This document shows positions 32,331-43,454 of a stretch of 64,000 bases of DNA, piece after piece. The stretch covers positions 2,192,917-2,256,916 of the forward strand of contig NC_052102.1 in the NCBI RefSeq assembly GCF_012273895.1. The letters are read 5' to 3'. Positions within the stretch are counted from its first letter, which is position 1. Every line of letters starts with the position of its first letter. The notes beneath the pieces are model-generated. The model made no database searches. It was given only the letters and a program-made list of their open reading frames with translations, and had not been told where the DNA came from. The translations under genes were made by a program, and so were the position numbers. This stretch comes from Zerene cesonia. Taxonomy: Eukaryota; Arthropoda; Insecta; Lepidoptera; Pieridae.

Positions 32331-33121
32331 GAAATCTCGGTAATTAATGTACCTACTAACTAGGTTCTCCAATTAAGGTAAAAACAAAAATAACCAATGA
32401 ATTTTGGATTTTCTCATCAATATCTCATATACAATAATATAAATGGAATCCGTTAAAACGACACGATTTATAAAGGTGCATATTTCTTCTATAAATAGTA
32501 TTGTATATACTATATCTTGGATAAACAAGATCGTTACAGTCCCCTGTAATTGGCTACCGGAGCTCAGGGTCTGAAGCCCGAGATGATCATATTTAGCACC
32601 CTGCAATTTGTCGGAAGGATTGGCTGATAATACTAGACTAAAAGGCTATTGACTGCGCTATTTTTAAATTTCTCTCTCTGAAAGCAATCTATAGGTATTC
32701 GAATAATCTACAGTGATGATCATTAGTATTGGATATTAATCGAATTTTGTTTTTAATACTGCATTCGCTTTTTATTGAAACATTGTTATAGAAATAGACT
32801 TGTAATCGATTATCGATCGAGTATATTAAATATATAAGTTTTCTAACCTTACACTTTTACCTTTCATAACATATACCTAATATGAAAATATTATTGATGA
32901 AAAAATAAAGAATAAAGACTCTTGAAACAAAGCTGTCGCTTTCAATGGATTATTAAAATCTTGAATAACGAGCATCCACAAAAAGACAACGAATTTTAAT
33001 CCTATTCATTTTGCTTCATATTTTTATCCTCGCCCCAGTTTTGCTTGCCAGAAACATGGCTTCAGATAAAAGTTAGCAGTTTATCTGAATTGCGATTTTG
33101 TTTCTAACGCATTTCTAGAAA
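32331..33121. other. No gene recognised
   Basis: AT-rich. Confidence 0.35.
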
Positions 33122-33161
33122 ATTTCTCAACACATTTGTAGAAACAAATGTGTTGAGAAAT
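33122..33161. repeat. Perfect 18-bp hairpin, 4-nt loop
   Basis: ATTTCTCAACACATTTGT (33122-33139), loop AGAA, exact complement 33144-33161. It lies 17 bp before a Helitron 3' end. Confidence 0.9.
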
Positions 33162-33178
33162 ACGCAGACTATTATGCG

Positions 33179-33420
33179 CTAGCTTTCCGCTCCTAGCGTT
33201 ACTCGCGTAATAATAGAATAACAGTTTTGGGGTTTTACCAGTATAGTTTCTATTATCGATGCTTTTACGGGATAAAAAGTATCCTATGCCCTTCCGCGGA
33301 TTTCAGGCTATCTTTGAGTAAAATTTAATTCAAATTTGTGTGTGCAGCAAAGTGATTTAAGCGTAAAGAATGGACAAACAGACAAACAGATTTACTTTCG
33401 CATTCATAATAATATTAGGA
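33179..33420 (-). mobile_element. Helitron, GCTTTCCGC family
   Basis: CTAGCTTTCCGCTCCTAGCG, 'TTTACGGGATAAAAAGTATC', 'AAAGTGATTTAAGCGTAAAG', (CAAACAGA) repeats and ATTCATAATAATATTAGGA|T. Related to 21042-21273. Confidence 0.78.
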
Positions 33421-34532
33421 TAGGATATAAGGATTTGTTTATGTGAATATGAGGTTATTAACCTATAATGTTTATGGAAAAGTGTTATAAGGTGATATTT
33501 TAAGGATGGAGTTATATCCGGTATGTTTTTAAAGTAAATAATAGATTGGAGGTTGGTAAAAATCGAAAATTGGTATGCGATATCTCTTATGTTTCCCAAT
33601 AAAACTTTTTAAATCAAGTATACTGCACATCTTCTTGGAGTTAAGCAAATGTACGTAAACGTGTTAGTCGTAAATTTGAACAGCAATAAAACCACTCAAT
33701 ATGTCTAATTTAATATGGGATTGAATATAACATACTGTTGTTTCGTTACGCTAAATGCTAATTAAATATGAAAACTCTAGACTACATGCATGAGCGTATC
33801 TTTCAGCTCACAGCTCTGTCATTAAAGCGCTTCATATAATTCCAAGTATTGCATTACAGACAGCATATAATTAGAAACAGCAGGCTTTCCAGTAAACAGT
33901 ATTCAGTTACAAAGTTAAAAAGGCAAATGGAAATGGGGCTTAATTGTTCGTCTCTCATTCTACATCCCGTTCGCTATTGTTACGATTTTTCTTAAGAACG
34001 TCGAAGTTTGTTTAGACTGCTTATAATTTTCGAGCGGTTTCAGCCGCTTTATGAATACGAAATTTATTTTTACATAATATAAGAAAGCTTAAGTCTTAAC
34101 ATGTGATTTTTGTTTTAAAAACGCACTTCCCCTGAAATACATTTGAAGGTTTGTTTATTTGAAAGAATGTGTTGACTCAAATATTCCTATATAATTGGGC
34201 ATTTACGCCTACTTATATAATTTCGTAACATAATAAACGTAACATAACATATTAACAATATAACGTGCCAAGTAAAAAGACTTTTACATATTTTGTATTA
34301 TCTTCAATTACTATGGTAAATGCTATCACATTTATTGAATTAAACCACTTTGTTAGAAATGATATCGCTCGCAATTATTCGTGGTAACACATTCAATTTA
34401 AATTGTTGTTAAAAGCTGTGCAATTTAAAGTAAAGTAATGAACAATTCTAATCAGTCAACCTAAATTTCACAGAAGGAAATTAAACTCAGTTTTAGATCC
34501 CATTTAACAAATGGGGCCAAAACACTTTTAGC
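33421..34532. other. No gene recognised
   Basis: Unique-looking. 33785-34040 is less AT-rich than its surroundings but has no coding frame. Confidence 0.4.
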
Positions 34533-34594
34533 GAATCATTCATCTTGAGGGGTGTATGTTCCCACTGGTTGGACACTGGCCTCCTATGAGGGTT
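34533..34594 (-). mobile_element. GATGAT-tailed SINE, 3' remnant
   Basis: GTGTATGTTCCCACTGGTTG, GACACTGGCCTCCTATGAGG and GTT match the 3' end of the family (compare 14740-14790). Only about 60 bp, diverged. Confidence 0.55.
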
Positions 34595-35671
34595 TTTTTC
34601 GCGAATAACTACTCTCCATTTCAAATTACCGCACTATGCTTGTATGTTTATTTCGTGGGATATTCTATATGGATATTAACCTTCACTCATCGATTTTCAC
34701 CAAAAAATTCTTATACCCCAAGTATCTGAACGACTAAAGTGATTTAAGCTCCAATGGGCATTCGCTTGAATCAAAACGACATGTCATTTTGCACAGCCAT
34801 GAAAGATAAATCAAAGAGGCGAAAAGGTATTACCGAACATACCCTTCCAGTTGCGGATAAAACCGAACAAGTCAAGTGAGCAGTTTTATAAAGGTCAAAC
34901 TGATACTTATTGGGTTTACTGGGCGATAAACTCTTCCGTTTTTATTGTGCCTTAAAAACTGACAATCGAATTTCAGTTGCGTGCAGAACGAACGGTGCGA
35001 ATATCGAATAGGATGGCCGGAAAAAAGGATTGTTTTCGAACCAACACTTCGAAACAGCGAAATGAAACTGTGTTCTGTTAGCTTTGCTTTCATTTACAAT
35101 GGAAATATTTTGGTGCAAAGCGATTTGAGTGTTTCGCGTTTTTTGACTATTTTTAAATCGTTTAGTTCAAACATTCTTTTCATGTCTACTTCTATTCATG
35201 AATGAAATTTAAATACTCGAAAATCGACCACAAGAAAATAAAATCTGATATTTTTTCATCTATGCATTATAGATGAATTTAGAATACATTCAATACATTT
35301 CATAACACATCTATGCAATAACAAAAAATGATTTCGTAAATGATGTAATTACAGTCGAGAAGGCTTAACCTCTGACCCGCTCCTTCGGCGAAATTGTGAC
35401 AGTATAAATTTAACACCATCTCCAACCCACGCTGCAAGTGACCCCATTCCGTGCCGATGCATCTCTCGTCTCCCAAATTGTACGTCTCTTTTATTTTATG
35501 TTGAAACAAGCGGCTGGGGTAAATACGAATGTTTGATTATGCATAGACATCAACTTAACATTGCAAATCAGAAGGCTACGAGCCAAACTAAAGCTAGTTC
35601 ATGTGTGACAACTGACATTTGGCTGTTGGTTGTGGTATAGGCTAAAGATATATATACATTTACATAGAAAA
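34595..35671. other. No gene recognised; overlapping open frames on both strands
   Basis: Frames of 73 and 74 codons overlap on opposite strands at 34872-35205, and one of 69 codons lies at 35300-35509. None resembles a known family. The sequence here is less AT-rich than average. Confidence 0.35.
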
Positions 35672-35870
35672 CTAGCTGCGTCCCGCAGTTTCACCCGCGT
35701 AAGTCCGTATCCCGTAGGAATATCGGGATAAAAAATAGACTTTATGTTATTCCAGTTGTCAAGCTATCTACGTACCAAATTTCATTGCAATTGGTTCAGT
35801 GGTGTTTGCGTGAAAGATTAACAAACACACACACATTCTTGCAAACTTTCGCATTTATAATATTAGTAGA
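35672..35870 (-). mobile_element. Complete short Helitron, main family
   Basis: CTAGCTGCGTCCCGCAGTTT after A, AAGTCCGTATCCCGTAGGAA, TTCCAGTTGTCAAGCTATCT, TTGCGTGAAAGATTAACAAA and CATTTATAATATTAGTAGA. 199 bp, the same length as the copy at 1485-1683. Confidence 0.88.
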
Positions 35871-35913
35871 ATTTACGTGTCACATTTTTAAACAAACTTA
35901 CCTCGAAAATTGT

Positions 35914-36145
35914 GTTGGATGTGGAAGTCGCTTCGCGTGAATTGGGTTAGCATCGGGGGAGGTATCTCACGCCCACGGAAGATCGGCGTAACATGGAAGG
36001 ATGTAAATGCTACTATGTTTCTTTCACTGTGCGGAGGAGTTGGACGCTTCTCTCGTTTTCCTCAGTGTTCTCAGCCTATTCCTTTATTCTTGCAGTTAAT
36101 CCTTTCTTGATTCCTTTTTCCTTAAAGCGGGCAACGCGCAAATAA
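35914..36145 (+). mobile_element. Old polypyrimidine SINE
   Basis: GGAAGTCGCTTCGCGTGAAT, CACGGAAGATCGGCGTAACA, TCCTTTATTCTTGCAGTTAA, TCCTTTCTTGATTCCTTTTT and CCTTAAAGCGGGCAACGCGC follow the family order but are strongly diverged. It ends without a poly(A). Confidence 0.65.
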
Positions 36146-36569
36146 AGGACGAACCATTCACTCACAACTCAGACTCACTCTTACATAAAAAATTGTATAT
36201 TTGAACTTCAATTATCTTCTTTTTATATTCGGTAGAAAGAAAAATAGGTTTAGTAGGTAATTTTAAAGAATTGAGCTCTATTGAGATAGTCAAACTGAGA
36301 ATAAAAGTTTGTCTGTAAGTTCGTCTTTTATATTCCTGCGATTCCAGAAAGAATGGACAGGCAACAAATCATATCGAAAAGAAGGAACTGCAGAAAATAC
36401 CCAAATAATCCAAACGAATAAGAAATTGGAAACGGTATTTTTAAAAACTGTTGGTATTAGTTACTATTTACTTAAACGTTATATTAAATAAATATATAGT
36501 TATAAATAATCAAAGTAAAGAAGCATCAAAATGAAATTCCCTAAAATTGAGGAACAATATTCAACAATA
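36146..36569. other. No gene recognised
   Basis: AT-rich. The 60-codon frame at 36309-36491 is not recognisable. Confidence 0.35.
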
Positions 36570-36783
36570 AGGCCTATATCCTTTTCCTTACCCTTCCCAG
36601 TCCTTTCCTTTATTCCTATCTCCAATCCTTTCTTAATCTCTTCCCAAAAAGTCGGCAATCTATTTGTAGAGGCGTAAGGTCTGCAATGGACCTTATGCCT
36701 CTCCAAATGTTCATGGGCGGTGGTAGCTTACCATCAGGGGTCCCACCAGCTCCATTGCCGACTGTAACATAAAAAAAAAAAAA
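36570..36783 (+). mobile_element. Polypyrimidine SINE, 5'-truncated, poly(A)
   Basis: Begins near GGCCTATATCCTTTTCCTTA. It has the full C/T tract, the stem-loop (GAGGCGTAAGGTC, loop TGCAATG, GACCTTATGCCTC), CATGGGCGGTGGTAGCTTAC, CCAGCTCCATTGCCGACTGT and AACAT followed by A13. No convincing duplication. Confidence 0.82.
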
Positions 36784-37058
36784 TAAACAAATCATTTTCA
36801 TTAAGCTTTTGGAAGCGTTAGAGCAAGGAATTGATACAAACTAAACACAAGCAAATGAGGGTATTTCAATAAATACACTGCTATTGGGAATTAACGGAAT
36901 ATTATCCTGTATTGTGGGAATCACGCAATCTAGAACAAATGTTTGTGTGGCCAACGCAAATATTTGGGATGCACTGCAGTGTGTGCTGTGTTCCACTGCC
37001 CAATTATTTATTGTTACTTGAAATAAGATATGTTTGATTATATAAACTTGATTGAAAA
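36784..37058. other. No gene recognised
   Basis: AT-rich spacer. Confidence 0.3.
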
Positions 37059-37361
37059 TGCAGTAGTGGCTCAGTGGTGAGAACCTCTGACTTCAAAATG
37101 GATAAGTCGGGATTCGCACCGGGGCGAGCGTGCAGGAAATAAATTGATTTTTCAATTTATCTGCACATGTGGATAACATCACCACTGCTTAAAACGGTGA
37201 AGGAAAACATCGTGAAGAAACCGGCATGTCCAAGAATCAAAAGTTCGACGGCATGTGGCATCTGCTAACCCGCACTTGGCCAGCGTGGTGGATTATGGCC
37301 TAAACCCTCATAAGAGGCCTGTCTCCCAGCAGTAGGACCCATATATGGGCTGATGATGATG
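37059..37361 (+). mobile_element. tRNA-derived SINE, near full-length, GATGAT tail
   Basis: Starts ATGCAGTAGTGGCTCAGTGG. The A box is TGGCTCAGTGG (37067-37077) and the B box GGATTCGCACC (37110-37120), 32 nt apart as in tRNA genes. The body includes GCGAGCGTGCAGGAAATAAA, CATGTGGATAACATCACCAC, AACCGGCATGTCCAAGAATC and CCAGCGTGGTGGATTATGGC. The tail is CATATATGGGCTGATGATGA. Transcribed, if at all, by RNA polymerase III from the internal promoter and moved by LINE machinery in trans. 303 bp, and the best copy in the window. Confidence 0.9.
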
Positions 37362-38056
37362 AAGTGTTTGTGATCAATGACTAATTAATTATTACACTTT
37401 TTTGTCATTATTTTTATTCCTTTTTGGTTTTATTCTTCTGTGTAGTTCGTGTTTCGTGGCACATTGTCTCGTCAACTTAATATTTTTTCTTTCTTTCTTA
37501 CTTTCATTGATATTATTTTTAACGAAGCAATAAAATATTCAAAAATATTTACTCAAACTCATAAAACATGTATATTAACAGTACAGTATTCTTCTTACCA
37601 CAGATAACATATAATACTATACTAGTAGGTGCTGATCAATATGATTTTCATCAGTCATTTTTTTCAGTATATTTTATCAATATTTCAGCCGTTCATTATG
37701 GAAATACATAAATATTTTTATTGAAATCAGACCAAAAAATCACAGTTTGAACACGTTTCCAATATTCTTGTACAAACAAGCAATCTATATAATTAATTCG
37801 ATTCTGTGGTTGATTCGAGGGCTGATAAAAATGTTCTATCGACGATTCTAGTTAAGGATTTACTTGAAGGCCTTGCGATGACGGCAATTTCCGTGAATTG
37901 AGAGCTGACACGCCTAGATTGTTTGAAGATCTTAGAATTAATAAATATTGTAGAAATTCGTGCATCTAATTGTAATCTTAGTAAAAGAGTTAAATGTGTG
38001 TAGAAATAAAACAGGAGTAAAGTTTTAAAACTGTACTAGTTTCAACGTTTTCATTA
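37362..38056. other. No gene recognised
   Basis: AT-rich. Confidence 0.35.
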
Positions 38057-38271
38057 TCTACTATATATAAATAAGTCGGGTTTTCCTTCCTGACGCTATA
38101 ACTCCAGAACGCACGAACCGATTTTCACGGTTTTGCATTCGTTGGAAAGGTCTCGGGCTCCGTGAGGTTTATAGCAAAGAAAATTCAGGAAAAAATTCAA
38201 CGGAAACGCGGGAAAATCATTTTTAACATACAGCCACCTGGTGGCGAAACGGAGTTCGCCGGGTTTGCTAG
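38057..38271 (+). mobile_element. Helitron, GGGTTTGCTAG family
   Basis: 215 bp: TCTACTATATATAAATAAGT after A, 'CCGATTTTCACGGTTTTGCA', 'TTGGAAAGGTCTCGGGCTCC', 'AGCCACCTGGTGGCGAAACG' and GTTCGCCGGGTTTGCTAG|T. Well preserved and the only copy of this family in the window. Confidence 0.8.
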
Positions 38272-39620
38272 TTTTAACATAAAACTATAGCAGTTTGATT
38301 CATCATACAAAATAATGCATATTCATTTCATACTGACTTGTTATAAAAATTATGTGGTCTAAATTAACTCAGATGAGGGCGTTATATTTCATGTATGGAA
38401 AGTAAAGTATCGTCAGCAAGCTTTCAGTTCACATACATTCAATGCCTTTAAAATTTATAATCTATGTCGACACATAAATCAGATCCCAGATAAAACAGGC
38501 AGGCAATTTAGTCGAATTCCATTACAATGCCTTTAATCCAAAAGTAAATAGAATTAAATCACTAATTTATTAGTTTAAACCTTACTTACCACACAATTTG
38601 CATAACAAACAAACTCAACTATTAGATTGAATCTTGAACCGTGTCTGAAAACTTTATGGAGTTAAAGTTGAAATTTATGAACTTGTGTTTTGAGTAATCA
38701 ATAATCTAGTTGAATTGGTGCCATCACTACAATATTGTGGTCATAGCATAAATCTTAATATAAAGTTGGTGAGTTGATTTTTTTAAGCTCGCTAATCTAA
38801 GGAAGTATTGGACTGGAAGTTTTGGTTGACTATAGATGTGATCCTTAAATGTTATATACCGCTAGTAAAAATGTAGTTTTTAGTAGCTAATTTTCATAGT
38901 TCTTTACTCGCCAAGGAAATAAATACTCGTATTGAAAAGGCAATTTTCGCTTGTCCCGATATCACCTTATAAATAATAAGTACGTAATGTTGCCTATTAA
39001 TTTATTCTTAAATGTTTTTCAAGAGTTTTAAATAATGAACGCATTATTTTTCTGTGTCCAGTTTGAGAAGAATTAATAAAGTAACTGAATAATAAAATGA
39101 AACTAATATTAACATTGATAATAACAAATTTACATTTCACATGCATAAAAAATCTAACACAATTTTACCCACAACGAAACGAGAGCTAATAGAAAATAAA
39201 ATGTTGAAATCTGACCTTTGCCAACATCCATGTTATCTAATTAAATATTTTCCAATTCTGCGTAGGTAATGTTTCAGTCGTAAATGCTCCCTCTGGGCGA
39301 ATTAGAGACATCGCTTTATCACTGTCATTTTTTTTCCCTAGCCTTATAAGCAAAAAAGAGATTACGCCTGTTAAGAACGATGGGTCTCTCGACTGATATT
39401 ATTGTAAAGTAGCATGAGCATTGAGCAATAAGATGCTGTTGTGAAAATTTTGTATCTTGATTATATAATCCGACACAAAATTTAAATGCAATCGGACTCG
39501 CGACATATAGCGAATAAGCTTAAGAGCTAGTTCAAAAAAAAAAAATTATCACCCATCCAATTTATGACCGTGGCAACCGTTGCTTAACCTTGATTTTATT
39601 ATCTTTTATGTATGAGCATA
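38272..39620. other. No gene recognised
   Basis: AT-rich, no supported feature. Confidence 0.4.
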
Positions 39621-39740
39621 TGTCGCTATAACAGCTTATAGTGGCGTTATTTGCTGTTATAGCGGCAACATAAATACGTTATTTTTAACAGTGAAGTCTT
39701 ACAGGGTTCCGTTTTTTAACACCTTGGGTAAGAAATTCTA
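39621..39740. repeat. Repeat-derived region with 12-bp inverted repeat
   Basis: CGCTATAACAGC (39624-39635) and its complement (39653-39664), followed by TTACAGGGTTCCGTTTTTTA. The 'AGGGTTCCGT' type of sequence recurs in moth repeats in my experience. Family not identified. Confidence 0.4.
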
Positions 39741-40084
39741 AAAAAGACTATATCTAAATCTACTCTCTGACTATGGTTGTAATTGAAAAATAGGTTTTAG
39801 TTTAAATGGTAAGCGTCTATAGGTATAATCAACTCTTACACCTAACAAATACAATTTAATTAAAGCTCCTTTTCAGTGGAGTTTATTGTAATAGATTATT
39901 ATCTAAGATCCTTCAGCTATGTTTCGTGCGAAGGCTAAAACTGTTTAAATTAAGATGCTTTTTAGTAAGTTTCATAATCTTAATTACTTGGAACATCGCG
40001 AATTAATTTATAATGTGTTCAAAGGTAAATGTTCAACGAATGTGAGAGAAAAAAATTATGGTTAGTCAATGTATTTACAGATAA
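39741..40084. other. No gene recognised
   Basis: AT-rich. Confidence 0.3.
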
Positions 40085-40200
40085 CTAACTGTTTGCCCCA
40101 GTTTCACCCATAGGTTCATATACAGCCTATGTCACTCAGTGTAATTGCATCTTTTTAATGGTGAGAAATCGGTCCAGCCGTTCACGCGTGACTATAGGAT
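40085..40200 (-). mobile_element. Helitron fragment, CTGTTCGCCCC family
   Basis: CTAACTGTTTGCCCCAGTTT, 'AGCCTATGTCACTCAGTGTA', 'CAGCCGTTCACGCGTGACTA'. Same family as 62677-62835. The TC end is lost and the terminal CTAG is changed to CTAA. Confidence 0.68.
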
Positions 40201-41088
40201 TCGTAACTATTGGGTAATTCAAAACTTTTTTCGTTTATGTCCATAAACATCCTTTTTTTTTTAGTTCCTTAACCTAAATTTCTTCATAATAATTATTTTT
40301 TATCTAATTAACAATTTTATTATTCATAAAATAAAATAACAAGAAAAAACAAAAGAAATGTAAACAGCATTCATATAGTTGTATATTACGTATAATGGGG
40401 CCGCCTTATCACTATAATGATCTCTTACAAGCAACCCCTCAGGCAAAGGATAAAGCAAATTTGTTCAGAAAGGGCAGCAATAGATACATATTTTCAGTTT
40501 CATACAAATAGCAATTAAAATAAGTGATATATGTAAGTTAATACTGGTATGAAATATATAAATATATAACGCTAATTGTAAAACATTACACAAGCGCAAC
40601 GTAACATTATTATAATATAATTATTTCTTGTGTTGTGTCCACAGAGTTATGACAAGTTGATATTAAACCATATTACTATTAAGTCCTACACTTTCACATA
40701 TTAGTTGGTTATAATAACCAAATAAGGTGACGTACTCCACAAATCCGTACCACATCTAAATCATTCTAGAAGCGAGATGAAAGAAATCTTCATAAATCAC
40801 AAAGCTTACTCGTACAACACTCAAAAATATTGTGGGATTCCGAGGCTTTGGGATGCATTCAGCGTTTTGCTTTGACCGATATTCGGTTCCGTGCTGAAGA
40901 TCTTAATGATGAAGTTTTAAACTGTTTGCCGAACGTGTTTTCAACTAGAAGTAAGTACTTGTTTAGTTGAGAATTAAGCGCTATAATTTTTATGTAATTA
41001 TATAAAATGAAAGCGCTCTACGATTAATTTTTCAATTTGTAATCTTTGAATGTAAAGAATAGTAGGTAATCCTTGTTTATATTATAGA
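40201..41088. other. No gene recognised
   Basis: AT-rich unique sequence. Confidence 0.4.
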
Positions 41089-41323
41089 CTAGCTGTTGCC
41101 CGCAGCTCCACCGCGGTCTTGATACATTTTCATGGTACAACCTTTCAACCCCTATTTTATCCCTTTGGGAATAGAATCTATCGAAATACTTTATAAACGG
41201 ATGCGTACGTCATAGCATCTATCTGCATGCCAAATTTCCACCCGATCTATCCAGTGGTACGGGCTATGCGTTGATAGATCACTACGTCAGTCACTCACCT
41301 TTGGGTTATATTTGTATATTTAA
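41089..41323 (-). mobile_element. Helitron, CTGTTGCCCGC family
   Basis: CTAGCTGTTGCCCGCAGCTC after A, 'TTATCCCTTTGGGAATAGAA', 'ATCTGCATGCCAAATTTCCA', 'GCGTTGATAGATCACTACGT' and 'CAGTCACTCACCTTTGGGTT'. The 5' end is not sharply defined. Confidence 0.78.
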
Positions 41324-41806
41324 GTAAATGCAAGGGTGTATATATATACCACTGAATTTGGATGAATTTTGGTATAAATATATGGTTGTAGTTAAACTTA
41401 TTAATGAAAAGCCAAGTTTAAGGTTTGAAGAATGGTAAAGTACCTAAGAAATCAATTTCAAAGATTATTTGCGTTGAAATTGCGGATTGATGATATCAGT
41501 ACCTCAGCATTAAGATGAATGGCTGCAGTAAAATGATGCTTTATTAGCGAACCACTCAAATTTCCCCCATTACACCTAACTTTATTACGCTTATCGCAAT
41601 CTTCTTCCGTGAGAATTGAATTTTTACGTTAAGTGCTTTTCGTTTTACCTGGATTGTGTGATTTTTATAAACAGGTTATATTAAGTTTTGGTAATTGTAA
41701 ATTGAAGATAAATTATGAATTCTAAGAGTTACAAGTTAGTTATAATTTTAAAGCATATTAATATGATTGTATAGTCTCTCTGATATCTATCTATATGTAC
41801 TTATAT
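41324..41806. other. No gene recognised
   Basis: AT-rich. Confidence 0.35.
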
Positions 41807-42127
41807 GGTCGAGCACGCTTCGGCACGAATTGGGACAGCTGGAAAGTACCATACCCTCACAGAAAACCGGCGTGAAATAGCATACTGCTGTGTTTCGTTC
41901 AACGAGTTGGGGAGCCGGAGGCCCATATCCTTTTCCTTAACCTTCCCAGTCCTATCCTTTATTTCTCTCGTCAATTCTTTCCTCATCCCTTTCCAATTTA
42001 AATTCAGAAATCCATTTGTAGAGGCGTAAGGTCTGCAATCGACCTTACGCCTCTCCACATGTTCATGGGCGGTAATAGCCGTTTACCAACAAGCGACTCA
42101 CCAGCTCCATTGTCGACGATAACATAA
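41807..42127 (+). mobile_element. Polypyrimidine SINE, near full-length
   Basis: GGTCGAGCACGCTTCGGCAC, AAAACCGGCGTGAAATAGCA, GAGCCGGAGGCCCATATCCT, the C/T tract, a perfect 13-bp stem (GAGGCGTAAGGTC at 42021-42033, complement at 42041-42053, loop TGCAATC), CATGGGCGGTAATAGCCGTT and GATAACAT followed by A7. Flanking similarity (TATATG/CATATG) is too short to call a duplication. Confidence 0.86.
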
Positions 42128-42660
42128 AAAAATCTCATATGAATCGTAATTCCATATTATATAGTATTTTAAAATTAAACAGTTATTGTTCAATTTAATG
42201 TAAAAACCTTGACCCGATGAACATTGATAAACTCTAAGAATATCTTCTCGCAAATTACGTATAACATTGTTCTTATATTTCATTGCGAAGCTATAAATTG
42301 CAAGGCAGCGTTGCCAAAAAGAAATGAAAAACGAAAATTTTAATACACATTTATGTAACATTGTTTCAAATATGGCCTCTTGAATTACTTTTAAATGCAA
42401 GACTGCGAGAGTGCGTATCAAATATAAGAGTCTTATGTAATGATAGCTTTACAGTACTTACTTAGTACTCATTTTAAGGTGGATCAATTTTCTCTCATTA
42501 ACGAAAAACCATTATTAACAAATGTTATTGTAAAGTGTCTTAAATCTGATGTTTCCATAAATCTACACTGCTATTTATCAAATGGTACCAATAAATCATA
42601 TTAAAACTGTAACTTACATTCATAAAAAATAATTATACTTATATCTTTCAAAGAAAAACC
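42128..42660. other. No gene recognised
   Basis: AT-rich. The 107-codon minus-strand frame at 42098-42421 starts inside SINE sequence and is not recognisable. Confidence 0.4.
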
Positions 42661-42689
42661 GAGCCTATTCCATACTTGTAATGATAAGA

Positions 42690-42845
42690 CGCTGGTCGCA
42701 TTGCAGTCGCGTAACCGCTTCGTTCGGCGTGGCGTACTCAGACGGGACTATAGCGTTTTCATGGAAGCACGCGTATAACGCGACCAAATTACGGATGTTG
42801 GACGTGTAAAACTTTAAGTGATTGTGTTGTGTTTGTGTTATGGAC
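42690..42845 (+). promoter_or_regulatory. Candidate promoter and first exon with splice donor
   Basis: Roughly 16 CpG within about 125 bp (e.g. GCGTAACCGCTTCGTTCGGC), the densest in the window outside repeats. A GT-rich leader (GTGATTGTGTTGTGTTTGTG) follows, then ATG GAC (42840-42845) directly followed by GTAAGTAATT (42846 on), an excellent 5' splice site. An upstream ATG at 42761 opens a 5-codon frame. Possible initiator-like sequences are GCAGTC (42703) and CTCAGAC (42737). I infer a first exon coding only Met-Asp or wholly 5' UTR, with a long first intron downstream. No downstream exon was found, and nothing identifies the gene. Confidence 0.38.
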
Positions 42846-42851
42846 GTAAGT

Positions 42852-43415
42852 AATTGTGGTGAACAGTATATACTACCGGTGTTCTTATATTGAAGAAATA
42901 TTATGGAATTTTTTCATATTTACGAAAGTTTATTTATAGTTTTGAATTATAATCGCGTTTAAATTGAAAAGTATGAGTTATAAAACGATCTTAAACACAA
43001 CACTATTTTATACGAGGCAATATTTATAACGAGTATTTTATTTACTGTGTTTGTTCTATCCTGTATTTTAATTTACAATAAAATCGATCGGAGTGATTTT
43101 AAAACTTGGAAGCCGATCGCAATAAAATCTTAAATAACTGCCATTGTTTTATGGATGACAGAATTATTATATCATCTCAAGACACTCGCGTATCGACGAA
43201 AATAGCTTAAAACGTGTGACTGAACGGTCTCATTTATCATATTTTTTATGAATGAATCAAAAATGGGAGAACCAGAAAAAAGAGAATTTGAGTGTGATTT
43301 TAATTATGAAATATGCAGCAATTGAGCAAATTAATCTCCATTTATATATGATATTTACATTACATAATCCCATGCCTATTGGGTCTGTTGGGAACCACTC
43401 AAAATTAGTGCTGTG
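42852..43415. other. No gene recognised
   Basis: AT-rich; would be first-intron sequence if the candidate exon is real. Confidence 0.3.
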
Positions 43416-43454
43416 GATTTAAAAGATTTACAGTATCTGTAAATCTTTTAAATC
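43416..43454. repeat. Perfect 18-bp hairpin, 3-nt loop
   Basis: GATTTAAAAGATTTACAG (43416-43433), loop TAT, exact complement 43437-43454. Confidence 0.9.

Noticed and set aside
34872..35205. Overlapping sense/antisense frames of 73-74 codons
   Set aside because: No family resemblance, and a moderate AT content makes both-strand openness plausible by chance.
38590..38644. Minus-strand 55-nt exon candidate between TTTTCAG and GTAAGTAAG
   Set aside because: The splice-like signals are good and one frame is open, but the composition is as AT-rich as the flanks and such pairs are expected by chance. Weaker than the candidates at 17352 and 31115.
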